A stretch of DNA of 64,000 bases from Mycobacterium lacus (GTDB taxonomy: Bacteria > Actinomycetota > Actinomycetes > Mycobacteriales > Mycobacteriaceae). This document shows positions 1-8,924 of this stretch, piece after piece. Both the position numbers and the translations under genes were made by a program. The notes under the pieces were generated by a model that worked only from the letters and a program-made list of their open reading frames with translations, did not search any database and was not told where the DNA came from. The stretch spans positions 992,001 to 1,056,000 of the forward strand of contig NZ_AP022581.1 in NCBI RefSeq assembly GCF_010731535.1. Direction: 5' to 3'. The stretch's first letter is position 1. Each line of letters opens with the position of its first letter.

Positions 1-2318
1 TGTTCGGCACCGATCGCACCGGTGGTACCGGTAGTACCGGCGCAGCTCACGCAAATCCCAATCAGACGACGAGTACTCCGAGTAACACCGGTCCCACCAG
101 CACAAGCGCGGGCGCGACCACAGCGCCTGCCTCGACAGCCAGTGGGCCGACGCCTGCCTCCAGCGCCGGCGCCGCGGCTGCCGCGGCGGTCAATCCGAAT
201 GCCGGAAACACCGTGAATACCGCGGGCAACGGCAGCGCCGCCACCACTGCGGCCACGACAGCGACATCCGAAACATCCCCATCGGGTCTCAGCGCGGCAG
301 CACCCACCGCCATCGCCGGCAACAGCGGCGTTACCGCGGCTTACGCGACGTCGTCGCAGTGGGGCAACGGATTCGTCGCCAACTACACCATCACCAACAC
401 CGGCACTACTCCGCTGACCAACTGGCAGCTCCAATTCGACCTGCCCGCAAACGAATCCGTCACCAACATGTGGAACGGACAACTTCAGCAGTCCGGCACG
501 CAGTACACCGTCACCCCCGAGAGCTACAACAGCACGATTGCGCCAGGCCACTCGATCACCGTTGGCTTCCAAGCTGCGCACGACGGGACCTACTCAGCGC
601 CAACACATTTGACGGTCAACGGTCACCCAGTCGGCGGCGACACCGGCGGCACGGATACTGGTACTGGTACTGGTACTGGTACTGGTACTGGTACCGGCAC
701 GGGCACGGGCACGGGCACGGGCACCGGTACGGGCACGGGCACCGGTACTGGTACTGGAACCGGCGGTGATGGCACGGGCACGGGCACGGGCACGGGCACC
801 GGCACCGGCACAGGTACGGGCACGGGCACGGGCACCGGCACCGGCACCGGCGACAATGGGCTGACAGCGACTTACACCGCGACGTCGCACTGGGATAACG
901 GCTTCATTGCCAACTACACGATCACCAATACGGGTACCACTCCGGTGAACAACTGGCAGCTCCAATTCGATTTGCCTGCAAACGAATCCATCACGAGTGC
1001 GTGGAGTGGACAGATGGCCCAGTCAGGCACGCACTACACCATCACCCCTGAATCTTGGACGCAAACGATTGCACCCGGCAGCTCGGTTACCGTTGGCTTC
1101 CAAGGCTTGCAGACCGGCTCCTACTCGGCACCGACTAATGTGCTGCTGAACGGCCACTCGGTCGGTTCCGGAACCGGCACTGGTACTGGCACTGGAACCG
1201 GCACTGGCGCCGGAACTGGCACTGGCGGTACCGGAACTGGCACCGGCACTGGCGGTACCGGGACTGGCGGTAGCGGGACTGGCGGCACCGGAACTGGCGG
1301 CACCGGAACTGGCACTGGCGCTGGCACCGGGACTGGCGGCACCGCCACCGGCGGAACCGGGCAGTACTCGCCCTATGTCGACATAACACTGTGGCCCGGG
1401 CCCAACGGATACGACTTTGCGACCGCTGCCCAGAACGGGGTCAAGCACGTCACGCTCGCCTTCATCAACGCCGACCCAACTGGTCACGCGGCCTGGGGCG
1501 GCTATCAGGCGTACGACGTCACCGGCGGCTCCGAGAGCTCGTACATCAATAACCAGATCACCAACATGAAGAACGCCGGCATCGACGGGACGATCTCCTT
1601 CGGTGGCGCGTTTGGCACGGATCTCTCGGCCGTTAACGGTCAGACTCCCGCGGCGCTGGCGCAGCAGTACAAGACGATCGTGGACACTTACCACATCTAC
1701 AACCTCGACTTTGACGTCGAAGGCGCGTTGCAAGGCAACACTCAAGCGATGAACATTCAGTCGAAGGCGATCGCCTTACTCCAGCAGCAGGAGGCGGCCA
1801 ATGGCACGCCCGTGACCGTCTCGTACACCCTCCCGGTGCTGCCAAGCGGCCTGGTCGAGGGGCAGGGCGGAGGATTGAACGTGCTAAAGATCGCTACGGC
1901 CAATGGCGTGGACATCTCACGCGTGAACATCATGGCCATGGACTATGGCAATGGTTTCGATCAGCCCGGAAACCCGGGCATGGGACAGTATGCGATCGAT
2001 GCCGCGACGAATACCCACAATCAGTTGATGACACTGTACCCGTCGATGTCCAGCCAGGATGCGTGGTCGATGGTCGGGGTGACGCCCCTGATCGGGATCA
2101 ACGACGACCCCCTCGAGGTCTTCACTCTGGCCAACGCCCAACAGCTGACCACTTTCGCCCAGCAGCACGGTATCGGTGAGCTGTCCATGTGGGAGCTGCC
2201 CCGCGATCAGACAGGTACGTTGGGCGCAGTAGATGCGGTCGACGGTAGCGGGATACAACAAACCCCGTTTGCGTTCTCGAAGATCTTCGAGCAGATTGAA
2301 AGCGGACCCTTAACCTGA
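1..2318 (+). CDS. GH18 chitinase-like glycoside hydrolase with two CBM2 modules (5' partial)
   Basis: The frame is open from the first full codon (base 3), so the gene begins upstream of the window; the GTG at 213 is only an internal codon. In order: a Ser/Thr/Ala/Pro-rich stretch (1-320), a CBM2-like module (about 325-630), a Gly-Thr linker, a second CBM2-like module (about 850-1160), another Gly-Thr linker, and a GH18-like domain (about 1366-2290). The CBM2 copies share [15 protein letters not shown] and [13 protein letters not shown]. The GH18 beta-4 motif reads NLDFDVEG, keeping the catalytic Glu and both Asp, though the first Asp of the usual DGxDxDxE is replaced. The likely role is binding and cleaving chitin or a related beta-1,4 glycan outside the cell; the signal peptide would lie outside the window. 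Substrate is inferred. Confidence 0.85.
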   Translation, partial: FGTDRTGGTGSTGAAHANPNQTTSTPSNTGPTSTSAGATTAPASTASGPTPASSAGAAAAAAVNPNAGNTVNTAGNGSAATTAATTATSETSPSGLSAAAPTAIAGNSGVTAAYATSSQWGNGFVANYTITNTGTTPLTNWQLQFDLPANESVTNMWNGQLQQSGTQYTVTPESYNSTIAPGHSITVGFQAAHDGTYSAPTHLTVNGHPVGGDTGGTDTGTGTGTGTGTGTGTGTGTGTGTGTGTGTGTGTGTGGDGTGTGTGTGTGTGTGTGTGTGTGTGTGDNGLTATYTATSHWDNGFIANYTITNTGTTPVNNWQLQFDLPANESITSAWSGQMAQSGTHYTITPESWTQTIAPGSSVTVGFQGLQTGSYSAPTNVLLNGHSVGSGTGTGTGTGTGTGAGTGTGGTGTGTGTGGTGTGGSGTGGTGTGGTGTGTGAGTGTGGTATGGTGQYSPYVDITLWPGPNGYDFATAAQNGVKHVTLAFINADPTGHAAWGGYQAYDVTGGSESSYINNQITNMKNAGIDGTISFGGAFGTDLSAVNGQTPAALAQQYKTIVDTYHIYNLDFDVEGALQGNTQAMNIQSKAIALLQQQEAANGTPVTVSYTLPVLPSGLVEGQGGGLNVLKIATANGVDISRVNIMAMDYGNGFDQPGNPGMGQYAIDAATNTHNQLMTLYPSMSSQDAWSMVGVTPLIGINDDPLEVFTLANAQQLTTFAQQHGIGELSMWELPRDQTGTLGAVDAVDGSGIQQTPFAFSKIFEQIESGPLT
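640..850 (+). repeat. Hexanucleotide Gly-Thr linker repeat 1
   Basis: Tandem GGTACT/GGCACG/GGCACC-type hexamers encode an almost pure (Gly-Thr)n linker, broken once by GGDG, between the first and second CBM2 modules. The units vary only at synonymous third positions, so the array is under pressure to keep the Gly-Thr code, and it could change length in whole codons by slippage. Confidence 0.9.
1165..1360 (+). repeat. Hexanucleotide Gly-Thr linker repeat 2
   Basis: A second Gly-Thr/Gly-Gly-Thr-Gly array joins the second CBM2 module to the GH18 domain. It is less regular than the first array, using GGAACT, GGCACT, GGCGGTACC and GGTAGC units, so it looks like an independently evolving linker. 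Confidence 0.85.
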
Positions 2319-2429
2319 CGGCGACCCGGTGCGCGCCGGAACCTGCCGTCACAATTCGCACCGATCTGTGTCCTGACTTGTAAACCCGTTGTTGCACAGT
2401 CGTTTTCGTATGCCTGATCGCTTGCCCGA

Positions 2430-2765
2430 AGTTGAGACGGCGCATCGTGGGCGAATGGGGTTGCCCTCGACCCCGCCGCGGTCGTCGAAAGCTACAAGAA
2501 CCTCGGCAACATCGAATGCGACTTTCGCATCATCAAGACCGACGACCTCGGCCTGCGACTCATTCACCACCGCCTCAACGAGCGCGCCAAAGCCCACGTG
2601 CTGATCTGCATGCTCGCCTGCTACCTGGTCTGGCACCTCCGCAAGGCCTGGGTGCCAATGACATTCACCGACGAACACCGCACCCAACGGGACAAACCCG
2701 TCGGGTTGACGGTGTGGACATGTTGGCTACGAAGAATCCGGCGATCGCCGTGGCCAACGCATTGA
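2430..2765 (+). pseudogene. IS1634-like (IS4-superfamily) transposase, C-terminal remnant
   Basis: Reading from 2448 in the frame that stops at 2763-2765 gives VVESYKNLGNIECDFRIIK, then DDLGLRLIHHRLNERAKAHV and LACYLVWHLRKAW. This is the C-terminal block of IS1634-type DDE transposases found widely in actinobacteria, containing the region around the last catalytic acidic residue. There is no N-terminal half, start codon or visible terminal inverted repeat, so it is a dead fragment. It abuts the relic membrane-protein gene on the other strand. Confidence 0.75.
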
Positions 2766-2990
2766 CCAGATCAGCGCGAGCAGCAGCGTTGCGCGGACAC
2801 TGGGCTGGGGACCGACGTCCTGCATAAATGCTCATGGTCGCCGAATCCGACGAAGCGGCGAACGAGCCGGGATCGATCACCCACCAAATCCCTATCCCAG
2901 TGCTCAACAGTGCGATCAGCGCCGTCACCGTGGTCGTATACCGACGCGCCGCGGTTGGCGTGGGAGTCGTGATGGCCGTCGATGGCAATG
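2690..2990 (-). pseudogene. Decayed small integral-membrane protein gene
   Basis: On the minus strand the frame gives a hydrophobic segment TVTALIALLSTGIGIWWVID followed by PGSFAASS, then after shifts of frame ATLLLALIW, NALATAIAGFFVAN and VHTVN. These pieces fit the usual order of a small actinobacterial four-helix membrane family (IDPxSFA ... HDxGAFQ ... LALxW ... ALATAxAGFxVANTVHTVNH). At least two, probably three, indels separate them, so the gene is broken. Its 3' end overlaps the transposase relic. No function is known to me for the family. Confidence 0.5.
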
Positions 2991-3009
2991 GTCGACGACC
3001 ACGTCGCAA

Positions 3010-5986
3010 CTAGCCGCCGATTGCCTTCGCGAGCTGTGTCGGCGCGTAGTTCAGCAGTGCAGGAATGATGCCACCGGCAGGCGTGCCGCCGAGCGTCAGG
3101 TTAAGTGTCCCGATAGGCGGTGGTGCCGCTATCGTCGCCGTTAAGGGCCGCAGCGGCGAGATAATGCCTCCGACTGGAATGTTGACGGTCACCGGAATTC
3201 CCGCCGTCGTCGACGGAGGTAGCGCTAACGGGATATTGCCCTCGCCATTGAGAAAGCCGTTGGCGATGTTGGCGGGAGCACCGACCAGGGCGCTCGCTGC
3301 CGCCGGCAGGTCTCCGGCCTCCACGGCAGTGATGAACGCTGTCGTGCTTTGTCCCAACGCCATCGCCGTGGTGACCGGCGAACCCAGAGCGTCAAGGGTG
3401 ATCGCCAGCGGCAATCCAATGGTCATTACCCCGCCGGGAGGATCAAGCGTGATCGTGAAGGCGAGGTTTGTGCTCGTGAGCGTCGTGATCACATTGGTGA
3501 AGTTTTGCGCCGTGAGTCCGGGGATGCTCAGGATGGGGAACAGGTCTCCCACGGGACCGAGCAGCAGAATGTTCGACAAGTCACTCGCGTCAACACCACT
3601 GACGAAGACCTTGACCACCGCCCCCAACACGTCGCTCACCGCGGCGCTGACGTTGCCCGCCGCCAGGGCTTCGAGAGCCGATTGCAGGCTCGGCGGAATA
3701 CCGGCCAGCCCGATAGCGAAGTCCCTGGTGGCATCGGTGAACGCCGTCAGGGTCAGCTGACCGTAGCCGAACTGGTTGGTGAGGAATTGCTGCAGGAATG
3801 GCGCCGGGTCAGCAAGCCAGGTAGTGCCGATGCTCTGCAGGTTGGCGACCGTGTTGGTGATCAGGTCTTCATAGGGCCCGACGATGGGAAGGCTGGCACT
3901 CAGGCTGGGGAGGGCGACCGCTGCCGCGCCAGGTGGACCGACTGTGCCGCCTTTGCCAAACAACAGCCCGCCGGTACCGCCGCTACCGCCGTTGCCGTTG
4001 GTCCCGACCGTGGGGCCGGCGCCGCCGGCGCCGCCTGCGCCACCGTTTCCGCCGTCACCGATCAAGGTGGCGTTGCCTCCGGTACCGCCGTTGGTCCCGG
4101 CCCCGCCTTTACCGCTTAAGGTGGCGCTGGTGGCGCCGCCGCCCCCACCGGCCGCCGTTCCCGCCGTTGCCGTACAGCAGTCCGGCGTTGCCGCCGTTTC
4201 CGGCAGCACCGCCCACGCCGCCGTCGCCGGTGAGCGTTACAGTTGACGCCCCGCCGGTACCCCCGGCCCCACCGTGGCCACCGTTACCAATTAATTGGCC
4301 GCTGCCGCCGTTTCCGCCGGCTCCGCCGGTACCGGCGGGGTGGTCAGCGCTCTTTCCGCCGATGCCACCGGCCCCACCGTCCCCGCCGTTGCCGTACAGG
4401 GCCCCGCCAGCACCACCGTGTCCACCGGCACCGCCCACACCGGCGTTACCGGCGGCGATGGACAGGGTGCTGTCCCCACCAGTACCGCCCGCCCCGCCGG
4501 CCCCACCGTGGCCGATGAAGAAGGCATTGCTGCCGTTTCCGCCGGCACCGCCGGCACCGGAGTTGCCTGCGCCCGTAGCGGCCCCACCGTTGCCCCCGGC
4601 CCCGCCGGACCCACCGTTGCCGTACCACAGCCCGGAGGCACCACCCCGCCCGCCCGCACCGCCGGCACCGCCGGCATTGGCGAGGGTGTCGGCGGCGCCA
4701 CCAGCACCACCGGCCCCACCAGCGCCACCGTTACCGAACAGGCTGGCGTCTCCGCCGGCACCCCCACTGCCGCCGGCGCCCGCGCTGACCCCAGGAAACG
4801 AAGTATCCCCACCCGTGCCGCCGGCCCCACCGGCACCGCCGCCGCCGAACAGCAGCCCGGCGTTGCCGCCCCGGCCGCCGTCGCCGGCGTTCATGCCGAC
4901 GGAGGTAACTGTCGTGCCGGCATGGCCGGCACCGCCGGCACCGCCGAAACCCCAGAGGCCGACACTGCCACCGGCCCCGCCGGCCGAGCCGGCGCCGATG
5001 ACGTTGACGCCACCGGCACCGCCGGCACCACCGTTCCCGATAAGGGTATTTCCGCCGGCTCCACCGGCCGTGCTAGCGAGAGGGTCCGAAATCGCGGCCA
5101 CGCCGGCGTCACCGCCGTTCCCGCCATTGCCGAACAGGGCATTTCCGCCGGCGCCGCCAGCCTTCGTGGCGCTGGAACCACCGGCACCTCCGTTGCCGAA
5201 CAACCCGCCGTCCGCGCCGGCCAGCCCGGACCCGGCCCCCGCATTGCCACCGTTGCCGACCACCAGTCCGGCGTGGCCGGCGGTGCCGCCGGAAGCCCCG
5301 CTTCCGCCGTTGCCGCCGTTGCCGAAGAGTACAGCGTTGCCACCGGCCCCTCCGGCGGCGGCGGTAGTACCCCCATTGCCTCCGGCCCCGCCGTTCCCAT
5401 ACAGCAGTCCGCCGGCTCCGCCGGCACCGCCAGCGCCGCCTGCCCCTCCCGCACCTCCAGCACCACCGGCACCTCCGTTGCCGATCAACCCGGCCGCCCC
5501 ACCGCTACCGCCGGCCCCGCCGTCGGGTCCGCCGGCCCCGCCGTTTCCGCCATTGCCGTACAAAATTCCACCGGGCTGGCCGTTTCCGCCGGGATTTGAT
5601 CCGGTACCCGCCGCTCCGTCGGCGCCGTTGCCGATGAGCGGGCGTCCCAACAGCGACTGGGCGGGCGCATTCACCGCGTCGAGCAGGGCCTGCATCGGCG
5701 CCGCGTTGGCGGCCTCGGCAGCGGCATAGGCCGCCGCGCCGCCATTCAACACGTTCACAAACTCGGCATGAAATGCTACCGCCTCGGCGTTCAGCGCTTG
5801 GAATTGCTGACCGTAAGCGCCGAACAGTCGCGAGATCGCCGCCGAAACCTCATCCGCGGCCGCGGCCGCCAGCCCAGTCGTGGGGATTGCTGCGGCGGCA
5901 GCGGCTTCGCTCAGGCCCGAGCGAATACCGGCCAGATCGCCGGCCGCCGCCGTCAGCAAGTCCGGCTCCGCGAGTAAGAACGACAT
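3010..5986 (-). pseudogene. PE_PGRS family gene with a -1 frameshift and a C-terminal domain
   Basis: The start ATG at 5986 follows a GGGGAG ribosome site and begins [20 protein letters not shown], a canonical PE domain of about 100 residues ending near [14 protein letters not shown] long PGRS region of GGxGG and GNGG repeats follows. Near 4150 the frame shifts: one continuation ends at 4109 as [14 protein letters not shown], while the -1 frame resumes [18 protein letters not shown] and runs to a stop at 3010. Restoring one base gives one protein of about 990 residues. Its last 290 residues are not PGRS but a hydrophobic domain starting near IVGPYEDLITNTVANLQ. PE_PGRS proteins are exported by ESX-5 and are often surface exposed. 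It is either a pseudogene, a phase-variable gene, or a sequencing error in a GC-rich run. Confidence 0.85.
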
Positions 5987-6432
5987 GGCCATCTCCCCTT
6001 CGACTCGCTGCGGGCTGCGCAGGTACTTGACGCGCGTCAAGGAAAAATGAGCTTAATCGCGTCGCATGCCATGTGGGGGGGAAATGAGCGTTTTCTCGGG
6101 TGAAAGCTCGATCCCCATCCTCGGCGCCCGCCAGCCGTGCCTTTGCTGGCCATGGCCAGTACCGAGCCCTGTCGGCGCGCAACCCAGCGCTTGTGCGAAA
6201 CGTTTTGTGGTACGACCTAATTCGAGGTGCAGTAACTGGCGTGCCAACGCGCGACACCAGATCAAGCGACCCGTTTCGGGCGTTTTCGCTGCTCAGATGG
6301 TGCCCCTTCGTGAAGCGCTTTCCAAACAAAACACTCCATTTGTCAAGCTCATGCGGTAGAGCGGGTGATGTGTTCGACGATGTCAAACCCGTATTAATGC
6401 AGGTCAAAGGGGTAGATCCGGCGCGTTACCGC
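5987..6432. other. Gene-poor stretch upstream of the PE_PGRS gene
   Basis: About 450 bases with no convincing gene on either strand. It must hold the promoter of the minus-strand PE_PGRS gene. The base composition is less GC-skewed by codon position than in neighbouring genes, and short open frames here show no recognisable family. Confidence 0.5.
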
Positions 6433-6730
6433 ATGAACCAGAAGCCCAGCCCCGCTCACCGCGCCAAGCTGGCGGAAGAGTGCCGGTTCGGCGCGTCCGC
6501 GCTAGTTCCGCTTGCAGGTACAAGATGCATCGCCACACGGTCGCGGCACACCTGGAGCGGGAGGGCGTGGCCGTCCGCGGTCAGCTGAAGATGACGCCGG
6601 AACTAGTCGAACGAGCAAAACGGCTCTGCGCCAACAGTCACTCAACTGCGGAAGTCGGCAAGCAGCTTGGTGTCGGGGCAAGCACGGTCGCCTTGGCGGT
6701 GTTCCTCAACGAATTGACAACGACTGGTCT
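6433..6730 (+). pseudogene. Decayed helix-turn-helix recombinase/transposase-type protein
   Basis: From an ATG at 6433 the frame reads MNQKPSPAHRAKLAEECRFGAS, then drifts; from about 6515 another frame continues YKMHRHTVAAHLEREGVAVRG, MTPELVERAKRLCANSHSTA and EVGKQLGVGASTV. Together these form two helix-turn-helix units of the kind found at the C terminus of mycobacterial resolvase/transposase-like proteins. The shift between frames and the loss of homology after GASTV mark it as a relic. No catalytic domain is visible. Confidence 0.55.
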
Positions 6731-6766
6731 GCGTGAGGACTTGGAGTACCCCCGAGGACATTTGCG

Positions 6767-7183
6767 TTACGTGGCGAGGCGCAGGCGCTCGATCGGTTGC
6801 CCCGTGATCTGTGCTATGAGTTCAAAGTCTTTGTCCACGGCCAGGACTGTGAGGCCGGATACCTCGGCGGCGGCCGCGACCAATAGGTCAGGGATCGATG
6901 GTCCACGATGCTGGCCGCGATCGGCCAGCAGTAGCTGCACCTCGACCGCGCGATTTTCGACTGCCGGGCTTAGGTATTCGACCGGCATGAGGGCAAGCGG
7001 AGGTGAGACGGATTCGGTGCGTGCTTGCGCCGCGGTGCGAAACGAGTACCCAATTTCGAGTCGGGTCACGGTGCTGATTCGCACCATGCCGCGGTCAATA
7101 CGGTCGATCCATACCTGTGCATCGGGGGACTCTGCCAGGCGGGCGTATGCAGACTTGTCGATGAGCCACGTGGTTACCGCCAC
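6767..7183 (-). CDS. vapC: VapC-family PIN-domain ribonuclease toxin
   Basis: A 138-residue PIN domain. The acidic residues that bind Mg/Mn in VapC nucleases are all present: D9 in LIDKSAY, E43 in TRLEIGYS, D99 in [13 protein letters not shown], and D117/D119 in AVDKDFE. VapC toxins cut tRNA or rRNA when freed from VapB. The GTG start at 7183 lies inside the end of the upstream vapB, a 10-base overlap that couples translation of toxin to antitoxin. The frame is intact, so the toxin is likely functional. Which numbered M. tuberculosis VapC it matches was not determined. Confidence 0.88.
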   Translation of the reverse strand: MAVTTWLIDKSAYARLAESPDAQVWIDRIDRGMVRISTVTRLEIGYSFRTAAQARTESVSPPLALMPVEYLSPAVENRAVEVQLLLADRGQHRGPSIPDLLVAAAAEVSGLTVLAVDKDFELIAQITGQPIERLRLAT

Positions 7184-7401
7184 GCAGCCTCCATTAGCTG
7201 CGGGTTGTTGAGATCCTTGACGGCTTCAGCGGCGCGGCGCAGATCTTCGATCGTGAGGTGGGCTGGCGTTGCGGAGGGCGATCGATCGGCTTCGAGTCTG
7301 CGGCGTAGATACTCGTTGCGCGAAAGCCCACGAGCCGCGGCGTCGGCGTCGATACGAGCAACTGCGGCCTCTGACAAACCCCTGATCAATACATCTGGCA
7401 T
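7174..7401 (-). CDS. vapB: VapB-family ribbon-helix-helix antitoxin
   Basis: A 75-residue protein starting [20 protein letters not shown], an N-terminal ribbon-helix-helix DNA-binding fold, with a C-terminal tail ([20 protein letters not shown]) of the kind that wraps the VapC active site. ATG 7401 is chosen because AGGAGG lies 8 bases before it; a GTG at 7410 is also in frame. A palindromic TGATATCA at 7415-7422 just upstream is a candidate operator for VapB/VapBC autoregulation. It is the first gene of the vapBC operon. Confidence 0.87.
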   Translation of the reverse strand: MPDVLIRGLSEAAVARIDADAAARGLSRNEYLRRRLEADRSPSATPAHLTIEDLRRAAEAVKDLNNPQLMEAAWR

Positions 7402-7572
7402 GTGCGCCACCTCCTGATATCAATGCTATCACTGGTTGGTGCCTGCACTGAGACACCTTTCGCCATCACGAAACTCAGCGCGAATAGCGCTCTGAGAGCT
7501 GCACGCCGGCGACGCACGGCGGGAGAATCGTGCACAACCGTATGGTTCTAGACATCCGACGGTGGTAAGTCG

Positions 7573-8290
7573 TCAAGCCGCGGCCGCGGTGCGGTGCGCC
7601 CAGGCGGTGTTTTCGTCGTAGGTTTTGTGGTGGGTCAGGCAGCCGTGCAGGATGCCCACGAGACGGTTGCCCAGGGCGCGGAGCGCTTGATGGTGGGTGT
7701 TCCCGGCCGCGCGGCGCTGGTCGTAGTACGCGCGGGCGCCGGGGCTGGTGGATGGGGCGCAAAACGCCCATCGGTCGATGGCGTCATACAGACGGCGGTT
7801 TCGCAACGTGGCGTGCCAGTACCGCGCGTTTGTTGCCTGAGGCAATGGTCAACGGTGAAGTGCCGGCGTAGTTTCTGCTAGACGTGGCGTCGGTGTACCG
7901 GTTCGGGTCGTCCCCGAACTCACCGAGCACCCGGGCGCCGAGGATGACACCGAGTCCTGGCAGGGAGAGGTAGATGTCGGCGTCCGGGTGTGTCTCAAAA
8001 TGCTGTGCCAGGGTGGCCTCGAGGTCACTGATCTGGCGGTTGAGTTCGGCGATGATGGCCACGGTGGTACGGGTGGTGGCCGCCAACGCGGCACTGACGG
8101 GGGCCGGAGCGGTCAGTTGATCAGGTGCGCAGCGTGGCGTGGATCTCTGTGGCGCGGTCGGCTACGTTACGTTGGCGCCCACCACGTTTGAGCGCTGATT
8201 GAATCGCCGCCAAAGACATCCGCGCTGCCTGCTCGGGGCTTGGTGCGCGGTCGAGCACCCCCAACGCATCGCCGTGGGCCCCAGCTGCCG
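7573..8290 (-). mobile_element. IS110-family transposase remnant (frameshifted, 5' truncated)
   Basis: Read on the minus strand, pieces of an IS110-type transposase occur in order: ALGVLDRAPSPEQAARMSLA (about 8265), after a +1 shift near 8125 DQLTAPAPVSAALAATT then LSLPGLGVILGARVLGEFGD and YAGTSPLTIASG, and after a second shift near 7806 LRNRRLYDAIDRWAFCAPST to HKTYDENTAWAHR at 7573. The segment is the C-terminal (transposase_20) half; the N-terminal DEDD catalytic domain is missing. No terminal sequences are recognisable. It lies close to tRNA-Arg. Confidence 0.8.
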
Positions 8291-8657
8291 ACCCAGGTGG
8301 CGCCGGGCGGCGCCGGCAGGTCGGCGTAGGCGGTGTCGACGAGGCGGGCCTCGACTTCTTGGCGGGCGTAGTCCAGCAGCACCCGCGGCGGCACACCGTC
8401 GTGTTCGCGAATGTCACCCTTCACGACGGTGGCCAGCCGGGTGCACACGTTCAGGGCGGCGACGGTGCGGGCGTCCAGCTCTATGGCGCGGGTGCGGCGG
8501 GCGCCGTCCAAGTGTTGCTTGGCGGCTGCCACGGCTTGCCGGGCGGCGGCGAGATGATCGTGGGCTTCGCGGAGCCGGATCAGCGGCGCGCACGGGCAGC
8601 GGCTCTCGTCGCCGTTGGTTGTCGGCGTGGGCGCAGAAACGGGGTGTGAGGGTCATG
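8290..8657 (-). pseudogene. Unrecognised protein fragment joined to the IS110 remnant
   Basis: On the minus strand an ATG at 8657 starts MTLTPRFCAHADNQRRREPL; after an apparent shift near 8590 the frame continues with a helical stretch (AHDHLAAARQAVAAAKQHLD) and then ARTVAALNVCTRLATVVKGD and RVLLDYARQEVEARLVDTAY, ending about where the IS110-like sequence begins. I do not recognise the family. The helical, Ala/Arg-rich character and lack of a clean frame suggest a truncated gene interrupted by the insertion element. The entry is a description rather than a functional call. Confidence 0.35.
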
Positions 8658-8734
8658 GTTGGGCTCCAATTCATTCGGAGCCACGCCAGCTTGTTGCGCA
8701 GATATTGCGCGGGTTTGCATCTGCGCTGGTCAGA

Positions 8735-8810
8735 TGGTGCCCCCGGCAGGATTCGAACCTGCGACCTTCTGCTCCGGAGGCAGACGCTCTATCCCCTGAG
8801 CTACGGGGGC
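8735..8810 (-). tRNA. tRNA-Arg (anticodon CCG)
   Basis: The minus strand folds as a complete 76-nt tRNA including an encoded CCA: a 7-bp acceptor GCCCCCG/CGGGGGC, D-loop TAGCTCAGGGGATAGAG, anticodon arm CTGCCTCCGGAGCAG with anticodon CCG, and T arm GGTTCGAATCC. It reads CGG codons. tRNA-Arg genes are frequent integration sites, and this one borders the accessory region on its left. Confidence 0.97.
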
Positions 8811-8910
8811 GCATTGTCACCATGCTGCGCCATCGGGCCCGCCTAGAGTAGCGCATCGAGGTCGCGGCCTGACCACGGCAATGGATTCGAGGCGGGAGTA
8901 CCTCAGCCCA

Positions 8911-8916
8911 TAGGAT
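8911..8916 (+). promoter_or_regulatory. Candidate -10 box (TAGGAT) for argS
   Basis: TAGGAT fits the mycobacterial SigA TANNNT rule and ends 8 bases before the argS GTG, so transcription would start at or within two bases of the start codon (leaderless mRNA). No convincing -35 was seen. Confidence 0.45.
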
Positions 8917-8924
8917 GGACGTTC

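Noticed and set aside
213..2318. GTG 213 as the start of the chitinase-like gene
   Set aside because: The frame is open to the window edge and no ribosome site precedes 213.
3933..5729. A 598-residue proline/alanine-rich open frame on the plus strand
   Set aside because: It is the antisense shadow of the PGRS glycine repeats; the PE domain, ribosome site and repeat code are on the minus strand.
8735..8810. Phage or island attachment site at tRNA-Arg
   Set aside because: No second copy of the tRNA 3' end and no integrase were seen in the window.
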